From Eudromia elegans (lineage: Eukaryota; Chordata; Aves; Tinamiformes; Tinamidae), in NCBI GenBank assembly GCA_003342815.1, contig PTEX01000032.1, forward strand, positions 4,337,329-4,401,328: 64,000 nucleotides of DNA, read 5' to 3'. The notes under the pieces are model-generated. The model was not told the origin of the DNA, did not search any database, and saw only the letters and a program-made list of their open reading frames with translations. Positions 49,751-62,300 of this stretch are shown here, piece after piece (the first letter of the stretch is position 1; every line of letters begins with the position of its first letter). A program made the position numbers and the translations under genes.

Positions 49751-52700
49751 CTACAAAGGAGAAGACAAACCTTTCATCCAATGTAATGAAGTTTAGCATG
49801 ACACGCACTGCATTCTTCACTGTTCATAGGCTAAATGAATTTCTTCCAGAATTTAAGGATAAGTTTCAGAGAAGATAAGCTGCATAATCCCAAATGAAAT
49901 CACTCTCAAAAAAGCCTGAAGTCTCAAGAACCACAGACTAAAACTATAGCTACAATTATCAAATGCTCAAAACAGCAAGTGAGAACACAAGGAATAGTAT
50001 CAGCTACAACCTTTAATCTATATAAATAGTTGAATAGCTGTCATGACTACCCTTCCTTTTCAGCATAAAATACCCCAAAACCATAACTGCCTAACAGCTC
50101 ACAAAACATGCTTAATGGGGCCACACAACAAGGTAGTATAAAGCACAAGCTATCTTTGGTTACACTTCATTACTCTAAAAGACAAGCACTTCTTTCCTCC
50201 CTGCACCATACCAAAGGAAGCAGGAGTTGGTGTATCTTTACAGCCAACTAAGAGAAACATTTTATTGCTCACATGCAAATGAATTTTAACAGAATAAAGT
50301 AAGCTATGAGGAATTTAAACATGGAATTGTGAATATGCCAGGGAACACTGTATGTGCAGAAGAAAGAGCTATTATTTCCCCTAAAAAAAAAAAAAAAAAA
50401 GGATCACTGATGGCAACGACCAAAAAACTTCCAGGATAGAAATCCAGTGTATATACCAGGGACTACTTCTGCTATAAAGAGTCATTTTCTATATTATGCA
50501 TTTTTTTAATACAGCCTTCTCAATCTCTTTCATCTGGACAAGATCTTTCACTGCATCTCCGAACATCAATGAATACATCTGTATTTGATCGGTATTAAAA
50601 CAAAAGGCATGCAAGTGCTGGAAACATTCTAGCACTAGCTGCCCCATGCAACTATATCAAAGGAAGTTAAAATAATAACCAGTTTCCTTAATCATAATGC
50701 CTCACAATTCACAACATCAACATTTTTCCTGTATAACTGGTAGAATCTAGCTACTCAAAAAGGTGATTAGCAAGCTAATCCTCTGCATGCTAAAAAGCTC
50801 TACAGTAATATTCCCCCATCAGAAAACATTCCTTTCATTTAAACCAGATTTCATGTGACATGAAAATACTGGAAGAATAAAGCTTTTCTGCTTTTTACTG
50901 GAAAATTTCCAACTCCCAGACATCTGTCTAGTGCAAAAAGCATCTTTTTTTGGTTTGTCAGCACAGCTGTCAAGTCAAGACTGCCCACAGTTTACATTAG
51001 TGCTTCTCCAAAGGAGAGAAGCATGGCATGATCTCCAAGGGTAGGGTTTTTTTCAGGCTGCTATTGTGAAGATTAAAGTGCACAGACAACCTGAGCGTGT
51101 AACAGCAGGAAATTCCATGAGATATAACATTCCACTATTCCAGATTGTAGATTATAAAATGAGTACTCTAATTTGTTTCAGCTCTACTTCTGAAGCAGCA
51201 AAATGTTTTTTTCAGTCAGTCATATTTAGGCACAAAGGACTTGCTGCCCACAGTAATACAGGCAGGGAATGCTACTGGTATTACTCGGTTCTGGGAATTT
51301 CTGCCATTTTGCCAAACAAATTAAGCTTAATTTTATCTATCAGGAAGAAGCAGCCATCGCTTGGGCTACTGCTGTTTCAAACGGAAGCCTTAGAGCCCTT
51401 TTTTCATTGCTAAACCTCTGGGGCAATCTGAAGACTGCATGAGCTGTCAAATACACTGATAAATGAGCCCATTTACGCTGGATATTACACAATATCTTCA
51501 GTAGGCTAAGTACAACTTGGACCAGACTCAATTATGAAATCTGCATGGACTTCAAGTCTCAGATGCTTCTAATGAGAGCATAGCCTACCCTGAAACACAA
51601 ACAACTTTTTACAAGCTTTCCATATAACTTTACCCCAAGTAACTCCACCTAAAAACATATTTGCTCTAACACAGCCATCAGAAATATCAAGACTGCTACT
51701 TTTGAAAGAAACACCTGAATAAAGGCTCAATTACAGCGACACATCCAGAACCAACCCCAGAATAAACTCTAGAAAGATCTATTAGTGCCCTGGGAATACG
51801 CAGCCCAATTTTGTAATCTGCAATATCTTTCTGTGAACCAGTGGTAGAACTAAGGCTCTTCAAAGTTTTCAGTACAATTAATAAAAATCAACGAATGGGA
51901 CAACGTACTAAGAGGCAGGTGCAGCAGGAAGTTTTGTTTGTTTTATACTCAAAATAAAGTGTGATATAGTTGAGGAAATTATTTTACAAACAGAATGTCT
52001 TCATAAACATGGCACTATTAACATGTTTGTAAGCATTAAGCTAATCCTACAACATTTTTTTTAAACAGCGTTAAGCACACAATGTATCCAATTTTCTCCC
52101 TTCTTATGTGTTGAAATTTTCCTTTCAACTGCAAATTCCAGTGCTTGCAGGTGCCTCGGCTATATTACAATTATTTGATAAGAAGATATGCGGCCATTTC
52201 AACCTAGAAGATGAAGGAGAAATTGCTCAAGGTAAAGGAGAAACGGATGGAGTCAAAACAAGACAAGTGAGAAAAAAAAAAAATCTCTCATTTACTAACA
52301 GATTAATGTATACTTCAATAGGTCATTGTTCAGGAAATGCCAGGAGAAAGTTAGTCATAGCGTCACTTGTTTCCAGGTTTGCTTCCCACTTCCTTTTTGA
52401 TCACCTCGGTTCTTCTCCTTTAACGTATAAAATCAGCTGCCGGTCAAGATTACAAAAATACTGCAATTAAAATGCCTAAGATGAAGGATCTTAAATTAAG
52501 AATTTCACCTACATGAGGACTATCGCGACTGACTCTTAACACACTGCACTTACCCACTGCAAGCTGCAATGACTACAGAGTACACTAGCCCACTACACCC
52601 CAATTTCAAGCTGTTTGGCTACTTCAACACCATAAAAATGCTGTGAGTCTATACAGGACAGTCACTTTTAGCCCAACGCACAAGCGAATATCAAACCAAC

Positions 52701-54213
52701 ACACTTTCCCTACCTTATCACTGAAAACAAATGGGACAAAAGTCTTCCAGCTACAGCTCTGATATTACAATCTGTACATGGAAATTAAGACAGAAGCAGA
52801 AACCTTTGGACGGAAGTCTCTCTTCACCAGTGAGATGCTCTTTTTAATCTTCACACCTTAAGGTCATCTCCTACACAGCTGCAGAGTCCTGTATTATTTG
52901 ACAGTTTACTGAGCATTAAGAGTATTAGCAGTAACTACAACCTCATCGTGACTGCACAGATCTCACCTAGCTGTGCAACTCTTTCACTGAACCACCACAC
53001 TCTGACTTGCACACAGTAGAGCATCAAAAAAATAACTTGAGAATTTGTCTCTCACTTAAGATTCTGCTCTCTGATCACACACTACAGACAATTAGGACTG
53101 ACTTAAGAAAGATGGGAACCCTGATGAGTGAAAGCCAGCAGGTATATTGTTAAGTTACAGAAGAGTAATGGACACTTTATTATCAAGTAAACAGGTACAT
53201 TTCCACTCTTTTTCTCTTCTCGTGGTGTAGTTCAATTCAAAGTAAGATTTTTTTCTTTTCCACACTAAAAAGATTATTTTGTGTCCTCTCTTGTCAGTGC
53301 TGGGTTGACAAAGGCTGGAGGAGATCAATGAACAAGAGGTTCAGATCTGTTGATTATAGTCAACTTGGGCTCAGCTAGCCGGAAAAAAAAAATCCCTTTA
53401 CATGGAGAGAGAAGATCATCTAAAATGTGCAAAAATACCCCAGAGCTTTGCTAGAATAAGACACATACTCAGAAAAAGAGACAAAACCATATGCACACTC
53501 AAGACGGAAGGTGAATATTCACTGCAGTTAGTATGTCTGGATATTCCGCTGCTGAAGAATATTTAATTGGTGTTCCCATCCTTTGACAAGTCAGCAAAGT
53601 ACCTTCCCTGCAGTTATGCTCCACCAGACTCGCAGGCTCCAAAGCACAAATGACTTGCTGTCTCGCCACTGCTGCTCCAGATTGCAGTATGAAAAGCAGC
53701 AAGCCCACAACAGGTACCATTTATTTTTTTCTCCCCTTCTAAGAGAAAGTAGTGTTATGTTCTCTTGGATATAAGCAAATTAAAAATACTGGCTATCCCC
53801 TCAATACTGCAGTTACCATTCTTATCATACCGAATACAAGAGTTTTTACCTTTTCCTATACTTAAAAGTGTGTGTAAATTAAAACAATCTATCAGGAATT
53901 CACTACAAAAAACAGCTGCAACGAAACACTTCCGTTGTCTAGGGACAATGGAACCTAGGGCGTAAAAAAATCCTTCCCACAATAAGTGCTAGTGGACCAA
54001 ACATCTCCATGACAATTCACTAGATCATACTCCTTCAAAAAATATAAGTATGTCCTGATATCATTTATCAGTGTTGAATACCAAAGCACTATCCTGGCCC
54101 GCACTCCTGGTTTTTAATTTAAATAAAATTTACATAAACTAATTAGAAGGCTCATTAAACAAGATAAAACTTAGAAGATGTGACAAACTCAAAAGTGACT
54201 CTTTGGCGGGGCT

Positions 54214-54232
54214 AAAAAAANAAAAAAAAAAA
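54214..54232. repeat. A-run with one undetermined base (N at 54221)
   Basis: A run of A interrupted by a single N, the only ambiguous base I noticed in the window. It most likely marks uncertain homopolymer length in the assembly. Confidence 0.9.
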
Positions 54233-57200
54233 CCACACCACACAATACCTTAAAATTATATTCTTCATTCAATGTGTAGGGCAAGTTGCAAAACTTTTAA
54301 GAGGAGAAAAGCAATTAAATTAGCTAAACCACAGACACAACTCATATTTTATGAGCTGGCTAGGCAACAAAAACCTCCTCGTGAAAAATGACCCCATGTA
54401 GATGTTGTTAGTATTTCAGTGCTACTTGAAAGTTTGCTGTGCCCTGTACATTAGGAACATTTCCTGAATTACCTCACATCCCAGCAATATAATTAGTACT
54501 TTTGTATATACAAGGAGGATGTCAATATAGGTGTTTTGTAGACGTGCTCAGCAGAGGGGTAATTTCTCGGTTATGATTCATAACGTACCCTTAATTAGGT
54601 ACATCAACCAGTAGAGCACCTTGCCTGCTTCCAGACTACGGAAGTCATCAAACACTTTGACTAAAAGAAACAATTCTGTAATGGAAGCCAGAAATTCTTT
54701 TTATTTTCTGTTTTGATCTGCTTCAGATAAATTGTTTTTCCCACTTTTCACTGACTATACATACCTGTGCACCTGAATGTTATCTGCATTTACAGTAGAA
54801 GTACAGTAAGGTGGCCTGTTCAAAGCCCCTTCCAGGAACTCTGGCTTCAGTTGCCTCTGCAACTCGACTCCTCAAATGACAAACACAGCAACGAGGACAA
54901 GGAGTGATGACACTCCAAGTTCTCTAAGCACTAACAGAAGTAACTTCAATTCAATATTAGTTTTCTTGGAGGAATTAAAATGGGAAAAATAATTTCCACA
55001 CTTATCAGTACCCAAAGCCAGCAGAATGTAGGACATGAATCATACTTTTTTAAAACTTACTTTATCATTCAAGCCTGCAAATTCAAAAGCAAACTCTGAC
55101 TGGAAGGGAACCCTATTGTTAAAAAAAATAACTCAAAATAGTGAAATGAAACAAATACCTACTTCTGTTACATATGGAGCTCTATTAAGTCCTCCCTCGC
55201 GCCTTTCTTTCTTTTTGTGCAGGTACACAAGCCTGATCTTCCGATTAAAGCAAATGCTTTGATGCCATAGGAACAATTCACTGATCTACATTTTATTCAC
55301 TAAAACAAGTAATAATTCCTCTAGTTTTCAAAACTGCTTCATGAACTTTGGATATATTCTGCTACTCTTGCTTTCCACAGATAGCCTGACTGATGCCGAT
55401 GAACAGATCTTCCTTTTTACTAGATTCTACAAACTTAACACAAATTTTAAATGTTCAATAATGTCCTACATCCTCTTTGCCTCAATTCTGTCTCCTGTAA
55501 AGTGCTCTGCATAAGTTAGCATTTAATTTCCTATAGTAGTTTAATTAGCCATGTTAAACATGGATTCAGCTATTTCATTGCTCCAGTATGTGTCAAAGCA
55601 AAAGCTATAAAAGATATTACTATGAACACCAGATAGTAATGAATGCTTTTGCAGAATAGACGAATAGAAAAAAAAGGAATGCAAGAAAAGCTGATGAGAT
55701 TACAAAAATGAGCGCTAGCAGATACAACATCTACTCCTGAAAAGTCAGGAAACTCATCCCAGTTTCCCAATTTTACCTTCAATACGAAAGGGTGGACCTC
55801 ACCAATTCCAGAATTAAATATATGAAACAAAGGTGCAATTCTGAAAATAAAATGCAGTAGAAACTGCCAACATCAAGGACATCCTTTTATCACTAGCGCT
55901 TATTAAAACAATATATTTTCACAAATAAGTTGTAAATGAGATTACCACACCACTGTCTTCTGTCTCCAAGTCTGGATCATACCACAAAAGAGCCTTGGCA
56001 TACAAAAGATATCACAAGTTTCCAGCTCTGGAAGGAGAGTCTTACTCAAGGGTGATCTGTTCTTCCAGAAGCAGGATTCCTGTTAGGTCAGCAAGCAAGC
56101 ACCCGCTGGGCAGCTCCAAGGAAGAGGTGCTGCTGTGCCTAAGCAGTCAGTGCTGACATTGAAAGAACAGTAGGGACAGGATGACTTTCAAGGGAGTTGG
56201 TCACCTCATGTAGCGTTCAGATGTCTGAAGAAGCAAAACTCCTGGTTAATGAAAGCACCAAATCAACCATAACCCGCTACATTTAACTTTCCGAAAAACC
56301 CACTCGTCTACTACTGAATCCCACTGTCTCCCTAAAACTGTTGCTAACACAGCTTCTAACGCAAGTAAAAGGCAAATATAACATAACATGGACTATCACT
56401 ACCAGCACAACCCACACAAGGATTTTTTGGCTGTTTATGTCTAGTACATAATATATATACAAGTGGAAAATAAAATTAAGTAAAACTAATTTGTATTTAA
56501 ATACGTGTCTCTAGGACTAGCAGTCCATTTCTGATGACTAAGGCAGGCAAGCTCAAGTATTTTACTAACAAGATTACACGTGCATAACACATTGCATACT
56601 GAAATTCTGACTGCTCTAGGTAAAATGTTTTAAGTTACTAAGAAAATGTTCTTACCTATTCAATTATTATTAGATGCTCTTATGAAAGCGTGCAACTTTT
56701 CAGTTCTGAGTAAGAAGCTAAGCCTCAACAACCTGGATCAGCAAAACAAACAGGAAAAAACACCCTGATGTCCAGACAGTATGAAGAAATACAGCCCCAT
56801 TTGTTTCTGATGAGTTCCACTGCAGCCAGCAGTCTTCTCAAAAGAAAAAATGGAGTCTCTGTGATGCTACTAGCTATCTTACACACTGAATGAAGATCCT
56901 GTCTCTAAGTTATTAGATTGGTACACTATATTCAAGCAAGTTTTTGAGGTGAATAGAACCATCATATGAAGGTATTCGGAGGAAAGAGACGCTTGTGTTT
57001 TGCTTTATCTCTTCAAGGCTATACTTTCACAAGTTATGAGCATGGCAAGAAGACATTAAAAGGTACACTGAAATATATCAGCTTATTCACACAAATACTT
57101 AGATAAATACCTAATATTCTTGTTTGGATTCATCTGTTTTACTACATGGACATTGAATTCTCCGTAGGGGAAAAAATAATTTTAAAAAGAGCATTTAGTA

Positions 57201-58345
57201 ACAAATACTGGACGATGTACATTTAAATTGGACTTAAGTACAATCTTTAGGCTCAGGTACACAAAGTTACATTAAGCTACAGTTGTAAAAAAAAAAAACC
57301 AAACATGCAACAACTCCACCACAACAGGAAGCATCCTATCAAGATCAAGGAACTTGTTTTGATAGATTCCTACAGGGAACAGTAGCACAGGAATAAGCTA
57401 TTCAAGTGCTTTGACATACAAATGCTTTGTAAGTGTCTCTATTTAGAGAATTTAGGAACCCTTCTCCTAAAAATGCATACACAAAGGAAACACATAATGG
57501 AAGCCATATCCTTGTAACACTCTTTTCCAGCTTACCTTGAGATCTCTATGAAATCGTTTGTATGCTACAAATGACAACCACTGTCTGCTAAAAAGACGTT
57601 GGGAAGGTTGTTTCAGGGATGAGCCCTTCCACAGTCAGAACCGTTGATGAAAGGAATGCTGCAACTAGCATGCTTCTGTGGTCTGATATAATGAGAACCT
57701 CTTAATTTAATAACATGGAACATTTTCCTCCTGTCATGAGCAGGCAAAACAAAGTTTCCAAACTATAATTCTTTTTGTTCCAAATGGAAAACCTGTACAA
57801 GGAATACAGTCATTTTAAGTGTTAGCTGACCACTGCAACAAAACTAAGCCTCAAACTCTCAATTAAGATAATTAACTGCACAAGCAGCAGCCAACTGTTT
57901 ATTTTTCAAAAAGACTTGTCAAGTCACTGCAATTAAAAAAATCAGGGACAATGTGGTATTGGAGCTTCTTTAGAATTTTTATGATAACTTCCAACTTGAA
58001 ATTAACCAGCACTGACAATCTGGATAGAGGAAATAAATCAGATGCGTGACTGTACTATTTGGGTTCAATCCAGTTTGAAGGCTTGTTTACTCAAGACAAT
58101 CTTTATCGGGAGAAACTCTTATCTTCTCAAAACAAAAAGGTGAGGTAAAACTACTCAAAAATACTGTGTATTTTGTTGCAAAATCTTTTGATGGGCTTCT
58201 TACTGAAAAATAAGAATCTAAAAAGCTCAATAACCCTTAGCAGTTATGTACAACAGATACTACTCCTCCGTTAAAGCTCACGAAGGACAATGCAGTGTAC
58301 ATGCAGTGCTCTGGTTTTGAAACTGTAAACAGAAACCTGGAATGT

Positions 58346-58346
<1 letters not shown>

Positions 58347-58376
<30 letters not shown>

Positions 58377-58385
58377 GAAAAAAAA
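58347..58385. repeat. Long poly(A) run (poly(T) on the RLIM strand)
   Basis: Nearly 30 consecutive A followed by G and eight more A. On the RLIM sense strand it is a poly(T) about 0.6 kb inside intron 1. It could be an old retroposon tail, but no element body is recognised beside it. Confidence 0.85.
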
Positions 58386-59127
58386 GAGGAAGGTGGGACT
58401 CGCCCAGAAGGTGACAGAGCAAAGATGACGTGATCAAGTGGCGAGGAATGAGCAGGACAGGAACGGCAAGCACCCCAGGCATTAACAGGCCATAGATAAA
58501 AGGAGATAGAATTGTGGACACATCTTCCCCCCAACAGCGTTTCTTGCCTCAGTTCATGATGGTGTGTATCTCAAAGCAGGGCCCTGAAGAACCAAGAGCC
58601 CTCGTGGAGGCGCTGGGCAGCGCGGCGAGGCCCCACGGAGTGCCCGAGATTCCCCTGCCCAGCAAGGCCGGTGCCGGGGCCTCTCCCAGCCCCGCGGCCC
58701 TTCCCGGAGGAGGGGTGCAGCACGAACCTCCAGGAGCTCCGCGGTGACAGAGTGGATCCCCGGGGGGACGCGGCCGTTCGCGCCACCATCAGGGCCCCGA
58801 GCTCCACTATGGGGCCTGCTCCGCCTCAGGGCGCCTTCGCCCGCACCCCGCAGCGGCCGCCGCCGTCGCCTAGTCGGGCCCGGGCCTCTCGCCGCGCCAG
58901 GCCACCTCGAGCGCCCGCCTCCCGCCCCGATACTCACCGCCCGCCCAGCTCTCACCGCGGCGCTCCGCTCCGCTGGCTGCCGCCTCGCCCCGCTCCCTTC
59001 GTGCCCGAGCGCTCACCACAGCTCCCGCCCTGCCTGCCCTCTCAGGCGGCCATTTTCTGCTCCATTGTTACCAAGGAACGGGGGCCCGGAAGCAGCCGCC
59101 GGCAGAGGAAGTGAAGGCGAGCGCGCT

Positions 59128-59138
59128 TGCGCATGCGC
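59128..59138. promoter_or_regulatory. RLIM: NRF1 binding motif
   Basis: TGCGCATGCGC matches the palindromic NRF1 consensus and sits centrally in the RLIM CpG island, as is common for housekeeping promoters. Confidence 0.65.
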
Positions 59139-59216
59139 CGCCGCCCTGCCGGGGCTTAGCGGGAGAGAGGAGCGTGGAGGACCGCGCGGCCAGAGCGGCG
59201 CGAGGGGCGCGGCCGC

Positions 59217-59228
59217 GCCGCCATTTTG
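59217..59228 (-). promoter_or_regulatory. RLIM: YY1 binding motif
   Basis: CAAAATGGCGGC on the minus strand matches the extended YY1 consensus in the orientation of RLIM transcription. YY1 sites in this orientation often lie at or just downstream of start sites. Confidence 0.6.
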
Positions 59229-59330
59229 AGGAGGGGCAGAGGCCGCGGCGCGGGGTGGGGGCTGTGGGGGCCATTTCAGAGCGCGGTGGCGCTGAGGGGA
59301 GTGATGGTGACGCGGAGCATCTCCGTACAC

Positions 59331-62300
59331 ACCGTGTCGTCCTGTACGCACAGCGGCCGTGCTGTGTGGAAACTCCAGTTTTCTGCTTTTTTAAAAAAGC
59401 CAAAATAAGTTCCGAGGTTCCCTTGTGCATTTTTTTTTAAATTAAATGTCCCTGCCCTACCTCTCCTCTCAGCTCCAAGTCCATTTTTTCCCACTCCGGA
59501 AAAATGGCCATCTCTTGTGGCCTCCTGGCAGAGGAGTAAAGTCAGAAGTCAATAAAATGGGAAAAAACTCCTAAATGCTTGAAAAGATACACTGGGAAAA
59601 CCAGGAGAGGAGAAACCGCAGCTGAGCGCGCGCGGACAGGGCTGCTGTGGTGCATCGGCAGAGGCTGCTGTGGATGATGCTTTTGCTTGAATTTCCCTCA
59701 AAACGTGGGTGCTGATGTCAGCAGCGGCAGGATGAGCGATCCCTGCTGCGGCCGGGAGACGATTCCTCATCCTGCGGGAAACCTGCCGGTTAAAGACATC
59801 GGAAACCAGAGAAGAGGGAAGAAACAGGCCTTACCCTGGGTATTAACAGCAATTAATCGACGGCCTGTGCGTGTACAAGCCCTCGGCGCTCTCAGCGGAG
59901 CCCTGTCTTTCCAAGAGTTTGTAGGAGGAAACGTATTTGTATAGAGAACCTTCTAGTATTGAGGAAAAACCCCAATTCTATAGCAAAAGAGTGGTGTAAA
60001 TCATCCTGAAGGGTTTTCCATTTGATAACGTAGGTACAGCGAAGGAGAATTACAACACTTTTCCATGGTAAATTTAGTGTCTTTTCCCTTCAATGAGGGT
60101 AAATAAATTTGCCTTTAAATCCCCCAGAGTCTTAAGAACAAGTTGTACGGTATGCACTGATAGGTGAGAAAAATGTGGGTTGTTTTTTTTTGGTCTAAAA
60201 AGGTATTAATATATTCGCAATATAGATAAGGAATAATCCAAATGCAGTGAGGCAGAGAAAAATTTGAATCTCTCGGGAATTTCTAAAGCTGAAGCAAAAA
60301 AAGACCTGACAAGCTCGGATCCCTCCGTACTTGAAACATTAGTTAAATCGGGTTCCAGACGGGATCTTAGGGGAGGGAGGCAGGGCCGGCACGGCTGGGC
60401 TGTACAGGAGCCGGCGGCTCCGTCGTGCTCTGCGGTGACACCGGGACCGTAGAAGGTCCCGTGAAAGGCTGAGCCCTGTTGGGATGGCAAGAGCCGGGGT
60501 CACAGTGACAAATATTCATTGGATCGAAAACTCACGGATGGATGTGGAGAGGCGGCGGGAGCAGAGCCATGGCTGAGCCAGGGAGGTGCCTTCTTGCTGG
60601 TGCTGGACCTCATGGGCCTTCACTGGCGATCGGTGACCTAAGAGACAAAATAATAGCTGGAAGTCTGCACGTGCACAGAGGTTGGGGCAGGTCGTGGGCA
60701 CTGCAATTAACGTGGGTCAGTTAATAAGCTGAGGTTAGTTAAAACAGTCGTACGAAGCGCTTGTGGAGCACGGGGTGTTTGGAGCCACTAGCACAAGTGG
60801 AACACGAAGGGCTCTTTATCTGGCACAGGGCTGCGATATTCAGCAAGCGGATACGCGCTCAAATACCTTGGAACGGCGAGGAAGGTCGGAACCAGCCCAT
60901 CCACAGTCCATCTGCTATGGTGGAGTCGCTGTCAGGGAGGAATCACCAGAAATATTCGATGCTTTTTTTTCTAAAATAAACACTCGTTCAAGCAAGATCT
61001 CACCCAAAGGAACGCGGTGACGTTCACTAACTGGCAGTTCAGAGCAGGTTATTAGGGCAGCACCTTCAGACTTGTGCACAAATACAGAAGAGCTGGCGCC
61101 GTTCGAAGTGTGTAAATGTTCGAGTGTGTAAATTACTTTTTTTTTATTGATGTCTGGCTAATTACACGAGTAGCAGGGTGGACCCGTGGTGGGTTTGTGC
61201 CTGTTCCTCTTGTGCAGCTGTTTCAGTGGCGAATGATAATTCCTCGCTCAATGTTTTGCTCTTTCTGGGAATTTAAAAATAACTTGCCTAATGAAGCAGC
61301 GCTGAGCGGCTCATATGTCCAAACAGATAGGAGTGAAATGCTGCAGTTTATAATGCAAAGGCGTCTGCGGTGGCAGTGCCTTTGAACAAGTCCCCCAAGG
61401 CTATTTTTCAAATAATCCCTGGGCTGACTGAAATTAATGCAGAACGAAAATTCACAGAAACACTGAAGAATGGCATCAAAGGGTTTGGGACTTGGGAAGA
61501 CGTTTCCGGATAAGCCGGGATCCATCCCATCTTCCGGCATCCTTTCAGCAGAGCCATTTAATGACTGTATTCAGGGCAGTTTTTGAGGCACGTGCTCTGC
61601 AGCGGGACTAGCCAGACCATGTAAGACAGACGTGGTGCCGTACGGAGATCAGGGCATGTGTGCTGTTGTCCTGCTGCTCAAAGCAGAGAGGCTGAGGCAC
61701 GGAGTAACAAAACGCCCATCAAGAGCGTTACAGAGGCAGGGGCAGAGTTAAACACCAACAGTATCCGCTTGCAGCTTCTCCCTCAAAAAAATGCTGTTTT
61801 GTTAATCATCTTCTAATCATGTTCTGGTTTCTACCCCTGTACTTGCTGAGACCAGACCAACTCCCAGCCCACTCATGGATAGATGCTCCTTGCACCTTAA
61901 TTTAAGAAGCAATTCAGCGGTTCGGTTCAATTCAGTGTTTTGGGAAATTTCCAAGCAGGACGAAAGGCCAGGTCTGGAATGTCCAAGCTTGTAGCCTCTG
62001 GCTGCAAAGAGATTCTTGTGACGGTTTCACCAGTGAAAGTCTCTGGAGCAGAGGTTTGGCACGAGAGGCTACAACGAGCAGCCGTGAACACCCTGACACG
62101 ACAGGGCACCGAGACCTGCCAAGGACTCCTATTCCGTCTGTCCCATCCATCTATTTCCAAGAGCTGCTGCAAAAGCGACTACACCGACAAACTGGGGATG
62201 ATGTCCTGGGAAACACAGGCCTCTGGAAAGGCAGGCGTGGGGTCTGGAGGGACACGGGGCTTCTTTCCTTGGGCCACAGCTGGAGACAGAAGCCTTTTCT

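Larger units (their letters stand above)
49751..59016 (-). other. RLIM: RLIM intron 1 (5' end inferred)
   Basis: About 9.2 kb of AT-rich sequence between the first coding exon and the promoter CpG island. It has poly-A/T runs (50383-50400, 54214-54232, 57287-57298, 58347-58385) and one undetermined base at 54221. No coding sequence, RNA gene or CR1 element is recognised. Additional non-coding RLIM exons could be hidden here. Confidence 0.7.
58580..59330 (-). promoter_or_regulatory. RLIM: CpG-island promoter and probable non-coding first exon of RLIM
   Basis: A 750-base CpG island upstream of RLIM and the only one near its 5' side. There is no TATA box. Motifs are an NRF1 site TGCGCATGCGC (59128-59138), an ETS core CCCGGAAGC (59085-59093), and a YY1 site reading CAAAATGGCGGC on the RLIM strand (59228-59217), with a second related AAAATGGCCGCC near 59050. 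Two good minus-strand donors, GTG|GTGAGC (exon end 59017) and GCG|GTGAGTA (exon end 58938), could end the non-coding first exon. The exact start is inferred to lie between about 59050 and 59230. Confidence 0.75.

Noticed and set aside
58067-58078. GGGTTCAATCC resembling a tRNA B box
   Set aside because: One base short of the B-box consensus and no A box or cloverleaf arms around it.
58554-59430. Several open frames on both strands of the RLIM CpG island
   Set aside because: Arg/Pro/Ala-rich chance frames in a promoter; no conserved protein. A divergent gene on the + strand is not supported.
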